DNA from: an uncultured Desulfovibrio sp.
GTDB lineage: Bacteria; Desulfobacterota; Desulfovibrionia; Desulfovibrionales; Desulfovibrionaceae
Length of the DNA: 64,000 nt
NCBI GenBank assembly: GCA_900546145.1
Contig: URBN01000005.1
Coordinates: 1 to 64,000 of the forward strand
Direction: 5' to 3'
The first letter of the stretch is position 1. Each line of letters begins with the position of its first letter. A program made the translations under genes and the position numbers. Positions 35,957 to 44,827 of this stretch are shown piece after piece. The notes under the pieces were generated by a model, which had not been told where the DNA came from, did no database searches, and worked only from the letters and a program-made list of their open reading frames with translations.

Positions 35957-38440
35957 TTAGAGATAGCGCCCCGTGATGCTTTCAGGGCAGTTCCTGATTT
36001 CCTCCATCGTGCCTGCAGCGACGATTTTTCCACCTTCTTCCCCACCGCCCGGGCCCATATCAACAATATAGTCCGCATTATGGATGACGTCCCGGTCGTG
36101 TTCGATGACAATGACTGTGGCGCCATGGGAGAGCAGGGTTTCAAATACCTGCAAAAGCGTTCTGACGTCCAGAGGATGCAGGCCTATTGTCGGTTCGTCA
36201 AAGACGAAGAGGGAGTCTGACTGGGGGCGTCCCATTTCGCTGGCCAGCTTCAACCGTTGCGCCTCGCCGCCGGAAAGACCCGGGGTTTCCTCTCCCAGCG
36301 TCAGATATCCGAGCCCGAGCTTCTGGAGGACGTTCAGTCTTCTGGAAACAAGAGTCAGATCTTTACAGGCTTCGATGGCCTGATCGACGCTCATGCCCAT
36401 GAGTTCAGGCAGGGTGTATGGATTTCCTTCTCTGCTGATCCAGTGCACGGCTTCGGCCTTTTTCCCGTACCGAGTCCCATGGCATGCGGGGCAGGTGATC
36501 TCGACGTCCGGAAGAAACTGCACGTCGAGGCTGATGGTGCCTGTGCCATCACATTCCTGACATCTCAGGCTGCCGGTATTGTACGAAAAAGAGCCTGCTT
36601 TAAAACCATGTTCCTTCGCTTCTTCTGTCTTCGCAAAGACCCTGCGCAGTTCGTCGTGGACATTGGAATAAGTCGCCACTGTGGATCGCACATTGACGCC
36701 GATGGGCGTAGAATCGATTAGCTTGACCTGATGTATGCCTTCTGCTGTCAGATCGGCCACATGAGGCGGAAGTTTTTTCCCCTCGATGACGGCCTGAAGT
36801 CCTGGAATCAGTGATTCCAGAATGAGCGTTGTCTTACCGGAACCGGAAACGCCCGTGACCACGGAGAGTCTCCCTTTGGGGAAGACGGTGTGAAGCGGCT
36901 TCACCGTGTGAATTTCACGGGTTGTGAGTCGGATTTCTCCCAGGCTGAACATTTCCCCGGCCTGCGCCGGTGTGCGCGCGAGGACATTCCTTTCCCCGGA
37001 AAGGTACGGTCCGATGACGGAGTCAGGATTCTTTTCCATCTCCGGAATGGTGCCCTCCGCAATGACTCTGCCGCCGCCAGCACCGGCCCCGGGCCCCATT
37101 TCGATCATATAATCCGCTTTTTTCAGGATATGCGTTTCATGGTCGACGAGCACGACGGTATTGCCGTCGGCCACCAGATCGTTCATAACGCCTTCCAGCC
37201 CTTCGATATTGGCCGGATGCAGGCCAATGGAGGGCTCGTCCAGTACATAGAGGACACCTGTCGTGCGGTTGCGGACGGCCCGCGCGAGCTGCATGCGCTG
37301 TCGTTCGCCAGTGGAGAGCGTTGAGGCCGCGCGGTCGAGAGAAAGATAGCCGAGTCCGAGCTCCAGAAGACGCCGCGTCACGTCATGAAAGGCGTCGCAG
37401 ATGCTTTCCGCCATGGGGCGCATGTATTCCGGCAGGGATTCCGGCACACCCTTCACCCAGTCTGAAAGCTGGATCAGCGTCATTGCGCAGGCCTCATCAA
37501 GTGAGATGCCCCTGAGCTTCGGCGCACGTGCTGCTTCAGAGAGCCGCGTCCCGTGGCAGTCCGGGCATACGTCCGTCCTCAGAAATTTTTCCACCCGCTT
37601 AAGGCCTTTTTCATCTTTGATGTGGGCCAGGGCGTTTTCCACGGTATACTTTGCGTTGAAGTAGGTGAAATCCATTTCTCCGGCCGCGCCGGAGGTTTTG
37701 TTCTGGTAGATGATGTGCTTCTTGACTGCCGGACCGTGGAACACGATATCCCGTTCTTTCGCCGTGAGCTCCCTGAAGGGAACATCCGTGCGGACACCCA
37801 TTTCCCTCGCGATATCCTTCATCAGCGACCACATGAGGGTCTGCCAGGGCAGAACAGCGCCTTCGTCAATACTCAGATTCTCATCAGGCACGAGAGTTGA
37901 CTCATCGACGGTCTGTACCATGCCCGTTCCTCCGCAGCTCCTGCATGCGCCCCCGCTGTTGAAGGCAAGATCCTCAGCACCGGGTCCAAAAAAACGGGCG
38001 CCGCAGACCGGACAGACGAGTTCCTTCATGAGAGCAACGTTCATGGATGGCTCCAGGTAGTGTCCGTTCGGGCAGCGGTGGCTGCCAAGCCGCGAGAACA
38101 TGAGTCTGAGGCTGTTCAGAAGTTCCGTTGACGTGCCGAACGTGCTCCGTACCCCGGGTACGCCAGGCCTCTGGTGCAGAGCGAGGGCCGCGGGAATGTA
38201 CCGGACTTCGTCTACATTGGCTTTCTCCGCCTGCGTCATCCTGCGCCGCGTGTAGGTGGACAGCGCTTCGAGGTAGCGCCTTGATCCTTCCGAATACAGA
38301 ATGCCGAGAGCCAGGGAAGATTTGCCGGATCCGGAGACGCCGGCAATGGCCGTGATTTTCTGTAGCGGAATATCGACACTGATGTTTTTCAGATTGTGGA
38401 CGTGCGCGCCCCGTACTTCTATGCAGGTTGGCTTTTTCAT
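35957..38440 (-). CDS. UvrA2-type ABC ATPase (UvrA paralogue)
   Basis: 827 residues, shorter than housekeeping UvrA (about 940). Two ABC halves: GVSGSGKSSLA with LSTGERQRMQLARAV, and GVSGSGKTTLI with LSGGEAQRLKLASE. Zinc modules are visible as CPVC/CRSC, CPDC and CQEC/CPAC. The shorter region after the first Walker A suggests loss of the UvrB-binding domain, as in class II UvrA proteins. Some of these, such as DrrC-like proteins, give drug tolerance. Housekeeping uvrA is not in the window. Exact function is unknown. Confidence 0.85.
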   Translation of the reverse strand: MKKPTCIEVRGAHVHNLKNISVDIPLQKITAIAGVSGSGKSSLALGILYSEGSRRYLEALSTYTRRRMTQAEKANVDEVRYIPAALALHQRPGVPGVRSTFGTSTELLNSLRLMFSRLGSHRCPNGHYLEPSMNVALMKELVCPVCGARFFGPGAEDLAFNSGGACRSCGGTGMVQTVDESTLVPDENLSIDEGAVLPWQTLMWSLMKDIAREMGVRTDVPFRELTAKERDIVFHGPAVKKHIIYQNKTSGAAGEMDFTYFNAKYTVENALAHIKDEKGLKRVEKFLRTDVCPDCHGTRLSEAARAPKLRGISLDEACAMTLIQLSDWVKGVPESLPEYMRPMAESICDAFHDVTRRLLELGLGYLSLDRAASTLSTGERQRMQLARAVRNRTTGVLYVLDEPSIGLHPANIEGLEGVMNDLVADGNTVVLVDHETHILKKADYMIEMGPGAGAGGGRVIAEGTIPEMEKNPDSVIGPYLSGERNVLARTPAQAGEMFSLGEIRLTTREIHTVKPLHTVFPKGRLSVVTGVSGSGKTTLILESLIPGLQAVIEGKKLPPHVADLTAEGIHQVKLIDSTPIGVNVRSTVATYSNVHDELRRVFAKTEEAKEHGFKAGSFSYNTGSLRCQECDGTGTISLDVQFLPDVEITCPACHGTRYGKKAEAVHWISREGNPYTLPELMGMSVDQAIEACKDLTLVSRRLNVLQKLGLGYLTLGEETPGLSGGEAQRLKLASEMGRPQSDSLFVFDEPTIGLHPLDVRTLLQVFETLLSHGATVIVIEHDRDVIHNADYIVDMGPGGGEEGGKIVAAGTMEEIRNCPESITGRYL

Positions 38441-38510
38441 TTTTTTCCCTCTACGGGGGATTTACACCATCGGAAGACATCTTTCACTCCCGGTTCATCC
38501 CTGGCAGAGA

Positions 38511-38547
38511 CAGAAAAAGGACGGCCGGGATTTCTGACCGGCCGTCC
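38511..38547 (-). terminator. Terminator of the GlcG-like gene
   Basis: GGACGGCCGG (38519-38528) pairs with CCGGCCGTCC (38538-38547). On the minus strand it is followed by five T. Confidence 0.85.
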
Positions 38548-38568
38548 CTGTGAGAGTGATAAAGGATT

Positions 38569-39063
38569 TTACTTTCCGAGCGTTGCTGCGCCGGCCTTCG
38601 CAACGTTGGTATCTTCCTGAACTGAACCACCGCTGACGCCAATGGCGCCAATGATGACGCCGTTTCTGTCTCTTAAGAGCTCGCCGCCGCCGAAAATAGC
38701 CAGCCCGCCGTTAGTGGCCTCTATGCCGAAAAGTTCCTTGCCTGGCTGCGCCAGGGCGCCAAGTTCAGCGCTGGACATGTTGAAGCGCCGGGCCGTTACA
38801 GCTTTCTTCTGGGAAATGTCTATGCTGCCCAGGAAGGCGCCGTCCATGCGGCAGAAGGCTTTGAGATTGCCTCCGGCGTCAACAACGGTGATGTTCATGG
38901 GAACGCCCTGCTTTTTCGCGAATTCCAGGGCTCCTTCGACGGCCGTTTGGGCCTGTTCAAGGGTGATGTCGCCGGGCAGCTGGAGCTTGCTGGTGTCAAC
39001 GGCCGCGCTGGCTGGAAGAACAAAAACTGCCGAAAAAAGAAGGGACAGGAAGAGACTGCGCAT
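38569..39063 (-). CDS. Exported GlcG/HbpS-like (DUF336) protein
   Basis: 164 residues with a clear signal peptide (MRSLFLSLLFSAVFVLPASA-A). The DUF336 core contains VVDAGGNLKAFCRMDGA, SIDISQKKAVTARRF and GGGELLRDRNGVIIGAIGVSGG. Characterised relatives include heme-binding HbpS and the GlcG protein of glycolate operons. In this family exported single-domain forms are usually of unknown role. It is transcribed alone, divergent from the LprI-like gene. Confidence 0.88.
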   Translation of the reverse strand: MRSLFLSLLFSAVFVLPASAAVDTSKLQLPGDITLEQAQTAVEGALEFAKKQGVPMNITVVDAGGNLKAFCRMDGAFLGSIDISQKKAVTARRFNMSSAELGALAQPGKELFGIEATNGGLAIFGGGELLRDRNGVIIGAIGVSGGSVQEDTNVAKAGAATLGK

Positions 39064-39176
39064 ATGCGTACTCCCGGTTAGAGTGTGGCCCTTCGGCCTG
39101 TTCAGGCCAGGTGTTGTTCTTTGTTTCCAGCGTATCTGATTTTCAATGATCTAACAACGGAAATGACGTTATTTTT

Positions 39177-39206
39177 TGAGAAAAATACTTCTTTTCTGAT
39201 AAATTA
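39177..39206 (+). promoter_or_regulatory. Promoter of the LprI-like gene
   Basis: TTGAGA (39177-39182), 18-base spacer, TAAATT (39201-39206) in an AT-rich divergent intergenic region. It implies a leader of about 140 nt. Confidence 0.5.
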
Positions 39207-39354
39207 GTGGCATGCATTGCGCCACCGTATTCCCTCTCCAAAAGACGCGCAGACAGCCGCTTCCCCGGTTCATTGCTGGTCTTGCGGAGATGGCGTCCTG
39301 CGTAGCATAATAATCAGTCCGCCAATCCGGCGGGGATTTATCCCGGAGTTTTTT

Positions 39355-39810
39355 ATGGGCGTGAAGGCCATTATCCTCTTTCTGCCACTTGCCGTACTGT
39401 GTGCCCTGTGCGGGCCTGTACAGGCCGAAGATTCTGCTCCGGTTCAGGACGAACCGGCCCCCTATGACGAAAACCTGCTCCGCTCATCGTACTATGAGTG
39501 TATGGAGAAAGCCGGAGGTAAAACGCCGGAGGAAATGAAGTGCATCAGGCTGGAGACGGACTATTGGGAAAAGCGCCTCGACGAAAATTTCAGCCGGATT
39601 CTGAGAGACACGGATGACAGGCACCGCGGTCACCTTCTGGACTGTCAGAATGCCTGGCAGGTCTACAGGGACGCGCTTTCCCGTTATGCCTCTGACAACT
39701 ACAGGCCGGACGATGCAGAAGAAGTCGGGGCACTGACTGCCCTGATGGAGACGGCCAGACAGACGCTTCTTCTTGAGAAGACGGATCCCCCGAAGGCGGG
39801 TGGCAGGTAG
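39355..39810 (+). CDS. Exported LprI/DUF1311-family protein
   Basis: 151 residues from MGVKAIILFLPLAVLC, which begins a signal peptide ending GPVQA-E and has CCCGGAG upstream; a longer frame from 39217 is rejected. The mature part has the family pattern: YYECMEKA, KCIRLETDYWEKRLDENFSRIL and LLDCQNAWQVYRDA, with three cysteines. Mycobacterial LprI inhibits lysozyme. That activity here is only a family-based guess. Confidence 0.8.
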   Translation: MGVKAIILFLPLAVLCALCGPVQAEDSAPVQDEPAPYDENLLRSSYYECMEKAGGKTPEEMKCIRLETDYWEKRLDENFSRILRDTDDRHRGHLLDCQNAWQVYRDALSRYASDNYRPDDAEEVGALTALMETARQTLLLEKTDPPKAGGR

Positions 39811-39923
39811 GGTGTGCGCGGCTTCAGTTTGTTGCACGGGCATTTCCATTAGTCTATAAACAGGAGCTGCGGCATACAGTCTGCCGGGCATTCTCCGAAA
39901 AACGCACAACAACCGGGCTATAT

Positions 39924-40388
39924 ATGTTTGGCATAGGAAGTACGGAATTTATCGTCATTCTCCTCGTGGCGCTTCTGGTTCTCGGTCCCAAGAGTCTGGC
40001 CAAGATCACCAGAACGGTGGGCAAGTACATGGGCGAGTTCAGGCGCGTTTCCACTGAATTTCAGCGGACGCTCAATGTTGAAGCCGCCGAGGAAGAGCGC
40101 AAGGAGGCCAAAGAGGCCGTGAAGAAGAAGGCTGAGGCGGCAAGGGCCGGACGGGAGCGCAGGCAGAAGGCCCTGAAGAGCACCGGCAATACCGAAACCG
40201 CTTCCGTCTCCCCCTCCAAAACAGAAGCAGAAGACCGGCCTGAGCCTGAAAAACCTGCTCCGGCCGCTTCTGAGGCCGCTGCTGCGGAGGGGCCTGTGGC
40301 TCCCAAGGGCAGTCCTCTCGAAGAAGCTCTGAAGAAAAGTGCTGCTGAGGCCGGGAGCGCTGTTTCCTCCGGGGAGAACAAGGCATGA
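39924..40388 (+). CDS. tatB: Sec-independent translocase protein TatB
   Basis: 154 residues. One N-terminal helix (MFGIGSTEFIVILLVALLVLGPKSL) and an amphipathic helix with the GP hinge, then a long basic and acidic coiled tail. Glu8 in the membrane segment marks TatB rather than TatA, and the next gene is tatC, overlapping by 4 bases (ATGA). No tatA is in the window. Confidence 0.9.
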   Translation: MFGIGSTEFIVILLVALLVLGPKSLAKITRTVGKYMGEFRRVSTEFQRTLNVEAAEEERKEAKEAVKKKAEAARAGRERRQKALKSTGNTETASVSPSKTEAEDRPEPEKPAPAASEAAAAEGPVAPKGSPLEEALKKSAAEAGSAVSSGENKA

Positions 40389-41704
40389 CCGATTTTGAAA
40401 AAGAACGCACCGCCGCTGAGAAGCTGGCGGAAGCGAATCATACAGTCCCGGGCCCGACCGCCGTGTCCGGAAATACATCCCCCTCGGATACCGAAACGTT
40501 CTCCGGGGAGGCTGGAACCCCAGCGCCGGAAACTCCGGCGGACAGGGCAGACACTCCTGTGGAACAGGCCGCTTCCCAGACTGAAGACGGGGCCTGCGTT
40601 CCCGCGACCTCTGAATCCGGGGGCGGCAGCGGAAGCAAGCCTCCGTCGGATATTGCCGTCGCCGGCGGCGCCGATCTCCCTGCTCCCGCTGTCAGTGACA
40701 GCGATGAGTCCGGGGACGGGGCAGAAGAGGAAGAAGACGGCGAAGACGGAGAGGGCGGCCGCATGTCCCTTATGGATCACCTGCGGGAACTGCGCCGGCG
40801 CCTCTGCTACTGCGTCGCCGCGGCCCTTGTGGGCTTCTGTATCTGCATGTTTTTCGTTGAACCCATCTTCAATGTGCTGACGAAGCCGCTGATCGCCGCT
40901 CTGCCCCCTGGCAGCACGGCTATGTACACGACGCTGCCCGAAGCCTTTTTCACGCGCATGTACATTGCCTTCATGTCAGGCCTTTTCCTGGTGAGTCCTC
41001 TTATTTTCTATGAGATCTGGGCCTTCATTTCTCCCGGCCTGTATGAGGAAGAAAAGCGCTTCATCATACCTGTCGCCCTTATTTCCGCAGTGTTCTTCGT
41101 GGGCGGCGGTCTGTTCTGCTATTACATCGTCTTTCATTACGCCTTTCAGTTTTTCATGAGCTTCGCAACAGAACAGATCGTGGCTGCTCCCAAGATCAGC
41201 GACTATCTGGACTTCGTGATGAAGCTCCTGCTGGCTTTCGGACTCATCTTCGAAATGCCCATCTTCACCTTCTTCCTTTCGCGCATGGGCGTGGTCACGG
41301 CCAAGCGCATGCGCAGTGCGCGCAGGTATGCCGTGCTGGTCATCTTCATCGTGGCTGCCATCCTGACGCCGCCGGATGTGGTTTCTCAGCTGCTTATGGC
41401 TGTGCCCATGCTGATTCTCTATGAAGTGAGCATTTTGGTCGCCGTTATCTTCGGTAAGAAGAAGCCTGTTCCCGCAGAAGGAGAGGAGGAAGAGCCTGAC
41501 GACGGGGATGACGGGGAAGAAAAACTGCGCAGCTCCCAGCCCGGAGATGATGAGTCTGCTTCCCAGCCGGCTTCCGGAAGGAAGGATGATTCCGGATCTG
41601 ACGGAACCGGTAAGAGTGCCGGCACTGAAGAGACGGGGGCGTCCGGAACAGCGGAAGCCGTCAGGTCCTCTGGGCATGAAGGCGATTCTGCAAAGGGCGC
41701 ATAG
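40385..41704 (+). CDS. tatC: Sec-independent translocase protein TatC with long acidic extensions
   Basis: 439 residues against about 250 for most TatC. The core runs from about residue 127 (MSLMDHLRELRRRLCYCVAAAL) with six helices and FFTRMYIAFMSGLFLVSPLIFYEIWAFISPGLYEEEKRF, the twin-arginine signal-binding loops. About 126 residues before it and 95 after it are Glu/Asp/Ser/Gly/Pro-rich, low complexity. The start overlaps tatB. An internal ATG at 40763, preceded by GGAGAGG, would yield a normal N-terminus and cannot be excluded. Confidence 0.93.
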   Translation: MTDFEKERTAAEKLAEANHTVPGPTAVSGNTSPSDTETFSGEAGTPAPETPADRADTPVEQAASQTEDGACVPATSESGGGSGSKPPSDIAVAGGADLPAPAVSDSDESGDGAEEEEDGEDGEGGRMSLMDHLRELRRRLCYCVAAALVGFCICMFFVEPIFNVLTKPLIAALPPGSTAMYTTLPEAFFTRMYIAFMSGLFLVSPLIFYEIWAFISPGLYEEEKRFIIPVALISAVFFVGGGLFCYYIVFHYAFQFFMSFATEQIVAAPKISDYLDFVMKLLLAFGLIFEMPIFTFFLSRMGVVTAKRMRSARRYAVLVIFIVAAILTPPDVVSQLLMAVPMLILYEVSILVAVIFGKKKPVPAEGEEEEPDDGDDGEEKLRSSQPGDDESASQPASGRKDDSGSDGTGKSAGTEETGASGTAEAVRSSGHEGDSAKGA

Positions 41705-41782
41705 GCTTTCGCATCCCGCTCGGGATGATACCATAGCCACAATACAGACGGGAGCCGGGGCTCCCGGGAAGGAGTTTCCGAT

Positions 41783-42373
41783 ATGGCGGCGAGAACAGCG
41801 AAGGCTGAGCGGACGAGCGCCGAGACGCAGATACGCCTCAGTCTCAATCTCGATGGAGAGGGGAAGGTGCATGTCGATACGGGCTTTTGCATGCTGGATC
41901 ATATGCTGACTCTGACATTTTTCTGGGCCAGCATGGATCTGGATCTGAAATGCACTGGCGACATGCAGGTGGACGCACACCACACGACTGAGGACTGCGC
42001 TCTGGTCCTCGGCGGTGCGATTCTGGAGGCTCTGGGGGGCAGGGCTGGCATAGCCCGCGTGGGCTACGGCCGCGTTCCCATGGACGAGGCTCTCAGCGAG
42101 GTGACTCTGGATATCTCGGGCCGTCCCTGGCTGGAGTGGCATGGAGATGAATACCTTCCGCCTGTCATTGCCCGTGAGGAAAAGGATGTCTGGCGGGAAT
42201 TTTACAAGGCGCTGGCTTCTGCAGCCAGAATGAACGTGCACGTAGCGTTTCTGTATGGCAAAAACGGCCATCATCTTCTCGAGAGCGCTGCCAAGGGGCT
42301 GGGGCTGGCTCTGGCGGCGGCCGTGAAACGCGAGGGAACCCAGGTCCGCAGCACCAAGGGAGGTCTTGACTGA
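41783..42373 (+). CDS. hisB: Imidazoleglycerol-phosphate dehydratase
   Basis: 196 residues, monofunctional. LDHMLTLTF and [14 protein letters not shown] are the paired metal-binding blocks, and [17 protein letters not shown] the third. The protein ends in [10 protein letters not shown], the usual C-terminal signature. Sixth step of histidine synthesis. AAGGAG precedes the start. Its stop shares a base with the next start. Confidence 0.95.
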   Translation: MAARTAKAERTSAETQIRLSLNLDGEGKVHVDTGFCMLDHMLTLTFFWASMDLDLKCTGDMQVDAHHTTEDCALVLGGAILEALGGRAGIARVGYGRVPMDEALSEVTLDISGRPWLEWHGDEYLPPVIAREEKDVWREFYKALASAARMNVHVAFLYGKNGHHLLESAAKGLGLALAAAVKREGTQVRSTKGGLD

Positions 42374-43032
42374 TGAACAGGCGTCTTCTTCTTTTTGTGA
42401 TCCTCTGTCTGACTGTTCTGGCGGCAGCCTGCCAGCGCGCCCCCCAGAAGACTTCGGAAATTCCAAGAGTGCTGAGCCACCAGTATTCTGTGGCTGTTAT
42501 GCCCTTTACCCAGCCCACGGACGCCTGCGAGCTCATTATGGGCCGTATTCCCGAAGGGCAGGGCTGCATTTCAGCTGGCGAAATGGGCCTTCTCGATGCC
42601 GATTTGAAGGAACTTCTCCTTTCAAAGAAGAACGCACGCCCCTATACCTTTGAAGGTGCCGGCGTTGTTCCCGCGCCGTCGTCCCTTAAGTTCCGCGCGG
42701 GATCCCAGCCTCAGGCTCTGCCCGCCTGGGCCGAGCTGGCCCGCAGAACGGGCAAGGACTTTATTCTCGTGCCCCAGATCATCGACTGGCATGAGCGCGA
42801 GGGCTCTCAGGCCGGCGTCACGAAGCCTGCTTCCGTGCACCTGGAATTCTTCCTTATCCGCAGTCAGTCCGGCACTGTGCAGAACCATGTGGTGTACGAT
42901 GAGGAACAGGTGGGGCTGGTCAATAATCTGCTGACCGTCAATGACTTTGTTAAGCGCAAGGGCACCTGGGTAACGGCCCGTTCCCTTGCCAGGGAAGGTA
43001 TGGAGAAGATGGTGAAGGAGCTTGGTTTATGA
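42373..43032 (+). CDS. Putative lipoprotein inside the hisB-hisA unit
   Basis: 219 residues. The lipobox is LAAAC at the end of a 20-residue signal ([20 protein letters not shown]). The mature part has [33 protein letters not shown] and [16 protein letters not shown], and resembles a divergent periplasmic alpha/beta domain like those of the PBP1b-activator or GNA1162-type lipoproteins; the similarity is weak. Product not recognised. It shares one base with hisB and four with hisA, so all three are translationally coupled. Confidence 0.75.
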   Translation: MNRRLLLFVILCLTVLAAACQRAPQKTSEIPRVLSHQYSVAVMPFTQPTDACELIMGRIPEGQGCISAGEMGLLDADLKELLLSKKNARPYTFEGAGVVPAPSSLKFRAGSQPQALPAWAELARRTGKDFILVPQIIDWHEREGSQAGVTKPASVHLEFFLIRSQSGTVQNHVVYDEEQVGLVNNLLTVNDFVKRKGTWVTARSLAREGMEKMVKELGL

Positions 43033-43769
43033 TCGTTCTGCCCGCAGTAGATATCAAAGACGGGCGCGCTGTGCGCCTGCGCCAGGGAAAGGCTAATGAA
43101 ACGACGGTTTTCTCTCCCGATCCCGTGGCCGCAGCCAGGGCCTGGGAACGTCAGGGAGCCAGATATCTGCACGTGGTTGATCTCGACGGCGCCTTCGACG
43201 GAGAGCCGAAGAGCCGGAACATTGTGAAGGATATCTGCTCCAGCCTCTCTATTCCCGTGGAACTTGGTGGAGGCATCCGCGACATCGCCACGGCCGGGGC
43301 CTACCTTGAGTGCGGCGTGACCCGCCTTATCATCGGCACCATGGCTCTCACGGATTTGCCGCTCTTCCGGAAGCTCTGCGATACGTTCCCCGGGCGCATA
43401 GGCGTCTCCCTCGATGCGAGTGGCGGCCGTCTGAAGACAAAGGGCTGGGTTGAGGATGACGGGCGTACCGTGGACGATGTTCTCCCTGGCCTTCTGGACG
43501 CCGGAGCCTCGTTTATTGTTTATACCGATATTGAGCGCGATGGCATGCAGAGCGGCGTGAATGTCGGAGCCCTGACCCACGTCTCGGATATCTCGTCCGT
43601 ACCCGTGGTGGCTGCCGGCGGCGTCGCCACGCTCGACGATATCAGGCGTCTCTATCCTCTGTCCGTGAAGGGCCGTCTTGAAGGGGCTATTTCCGGCCGC
43701 GCCCTGTACGAGAAAACGCTGGATCTTGCTGAGGCCAACGACTGGCTGGATGCTCAGGAAAAAGCGTAA
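43029..43769 (+). CDS. hisA: HisA, phosphoribosylformimino-AICAR-P isomerase
   Basis: 246-residue TIM barrel. [20 protein letters not shown] with the catalytic Asp at position 8, [19 protein letters not shown] and [12 protein letters not shown] with the second Asp region are present. Fourth enzyme of histidine synthesis. Its substrate channel partners hisF and hisH are not in the window. Confidence 0.95.
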   Translation: MIVLPAVDIKDGRAVRLRQGKANETTVFSPDPVAAARAWERQGARYLHVVDLDGAFDGEPKSRNIVKDICSSLSIPVELGGGIRDIATAGAYLECGVTRLIIGTMALTDLPLFRKLCDTFPGRIGVSLDASGGRLKTKGWVEDDGRTVDDVLPGLLDAGASFIVYTDIERDGMQSGVNVGALTHVSDISSVPVVAAGGVATLDDIRRLYPLSVKGRLEGAISGRALYEKTLDLAEANDWLDAQEKA

Positions 43770-43798
43770 AAAACAGTCTTCGTGTATGAGTTAATTGA

Positions 43799-43823
43799 GG
43801 GGCCGGTTTTCCGGCCCCTTTTG
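43799..43823 (+). terminator. Terminator after hisA
   Basis: GGGGCCGG-tttt-CCGGCCCC followed by TTTTG. Confidence 0.85.
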
Positions 43824-43850
43824 TTTGTCTGAGAACAGGGAGTGGAAGTT

Positions 43851-44285
43851 ATGTTTGCGTATTTCTGGCCGCTGGTGCTGGTCGTCACGGCCAATGTCTT
43901 CTACAATATCTCGTCCCGTTCTGTGCCGAAGGCCTGCGACGCCTTTATGGCTCTCGTGTGCACTTACGCCACTGCGTTTGTTTTTTCCCTATTTGGATTT
44001 CTGCTGACTGGTGGAGCCAGAAATTTCCTTCCTGCGCTGAAACAGACGAACTGGGCCTGTTTCCTGCTGGGATTTTCCATGATCGGCCTTGAGATCGGTA
44101 TGATCTACATGTATCGCGCTGGATGGAAGATGAGTTCGGCCTGTCTGGCCGTCAACGCAGTGTCGGCCGCGCTGCTTGTGCTGGTGGGATGCCTTTTTTT
44201 CGGAGAACATCTGACGCTGCGTCAGATCGCCGGCATGGTTGTGACCATGGCCGGTCTGGCCATTATCGTGGGAGACCGCGCGTAG
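43851..44285 (+). CDS. Small EamA/DMT-family membrane protein
   Basis: 144 residues with about five helices, roughly half of a usual ten-helix drug/metabolite transporter. The end GEHLTLRQIAGMVVTMAGLAIIVG is the EamA signature. Half-size members often work as dimers. The ATG at 43851 has GGGAGTGG upstream; a GTG at 43842 is an alternative. No second half is adjacent. Substrate unknown. Confidence 0.75.
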   Translation: MFAYFWPLVLVVTANVFYNISSRSVPKACDAFMALVCTYATAFVFSLFGFLLTGGARNFLPALKQTNWACFLLGFSMIGLEIGMIYMYRAGWKMSSACLAVNAVSAALLVLVGCLFFGEHLTLRQIAGMVVTMAGLAIIVGDRA

Positions 44286-44300
44286 GTCTTTTCACGCCGT

Positions 44301-44765
44301 TCAGCGGGCGAGTTCGCGCTCCGCGTCGCGTTCCTCAGCTCTGCGCTTCAGATCCTCACGCTTGTCGTGGAGTTTTTTGCCCCGTCCGAGGGCGATTTCC
44401 AGTTTGACTTTGCCGTGGTGGAAATAGAGCTTCGTGGGAACCACGGTCAGGCCCTGCTGGGCGACCACGCCGGCGAGGTGGTTTATCTCCCGGATATGAA
44501 GGAGCAGTTTGCGGTTCCTGTCCGGATCCTGGGGCGCGTAGCCGGCGTTTTCGTAGGGGGCTATGTGCAGGGAAACGACGAAGGCCTCTCCACCCCGAAA
44601 GTCCACGTAGGAGTCCTGAAAATTGACACGGCCGAGGCGTATGCTTTTGATCTCAGGGCCGGTAAGGCTGATGCCGGCTTCGAGAAAGTCGGACAGCTCG
44701 TAGAGATGGCGGGCCTTTTTGTTAACAGCGACCACGCCGGGCTGTTTTTTCTTGTCTGTGCTCAT
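44301..44765 (-). CDS. smpB: SsrA-binding protein SmpB
   Basis: 154 residues; partner of tmRNA in ribosome rescue. NKKARHLYELSDFLEAGISLTGPEIKSIRLGRVNF and the helix-forming basic tail GKKLHDKREDLKRRAEERD are diagnostic. The tmRNA gene itself is not recognised in this window. Tagged products go to ClpXP, which is encoded at 21.5-23.4 kb. Confidence 0.96.
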   Translation of the reverse strand: MSTDKKKQPGVVAVNKKARHLYELSDFLEAGISLTGPEIKSIRLGRVNFQDSYVDFRGGEAFVVSLHIAPYENAGYAPQDPDRNRKLLLHIREINHLAGVVAQQGLTVVPTKLYFHHGKVKLEIALGRGKKLHDKREDLKRRAEERDAERELAR

Positions 44766-44827
44766 AATGTCCGGGCTGCCGGCCGGAAAGGCCGGCGGCG
44801 TCCTCCGTTGTGCTGGAATATGTGCTG

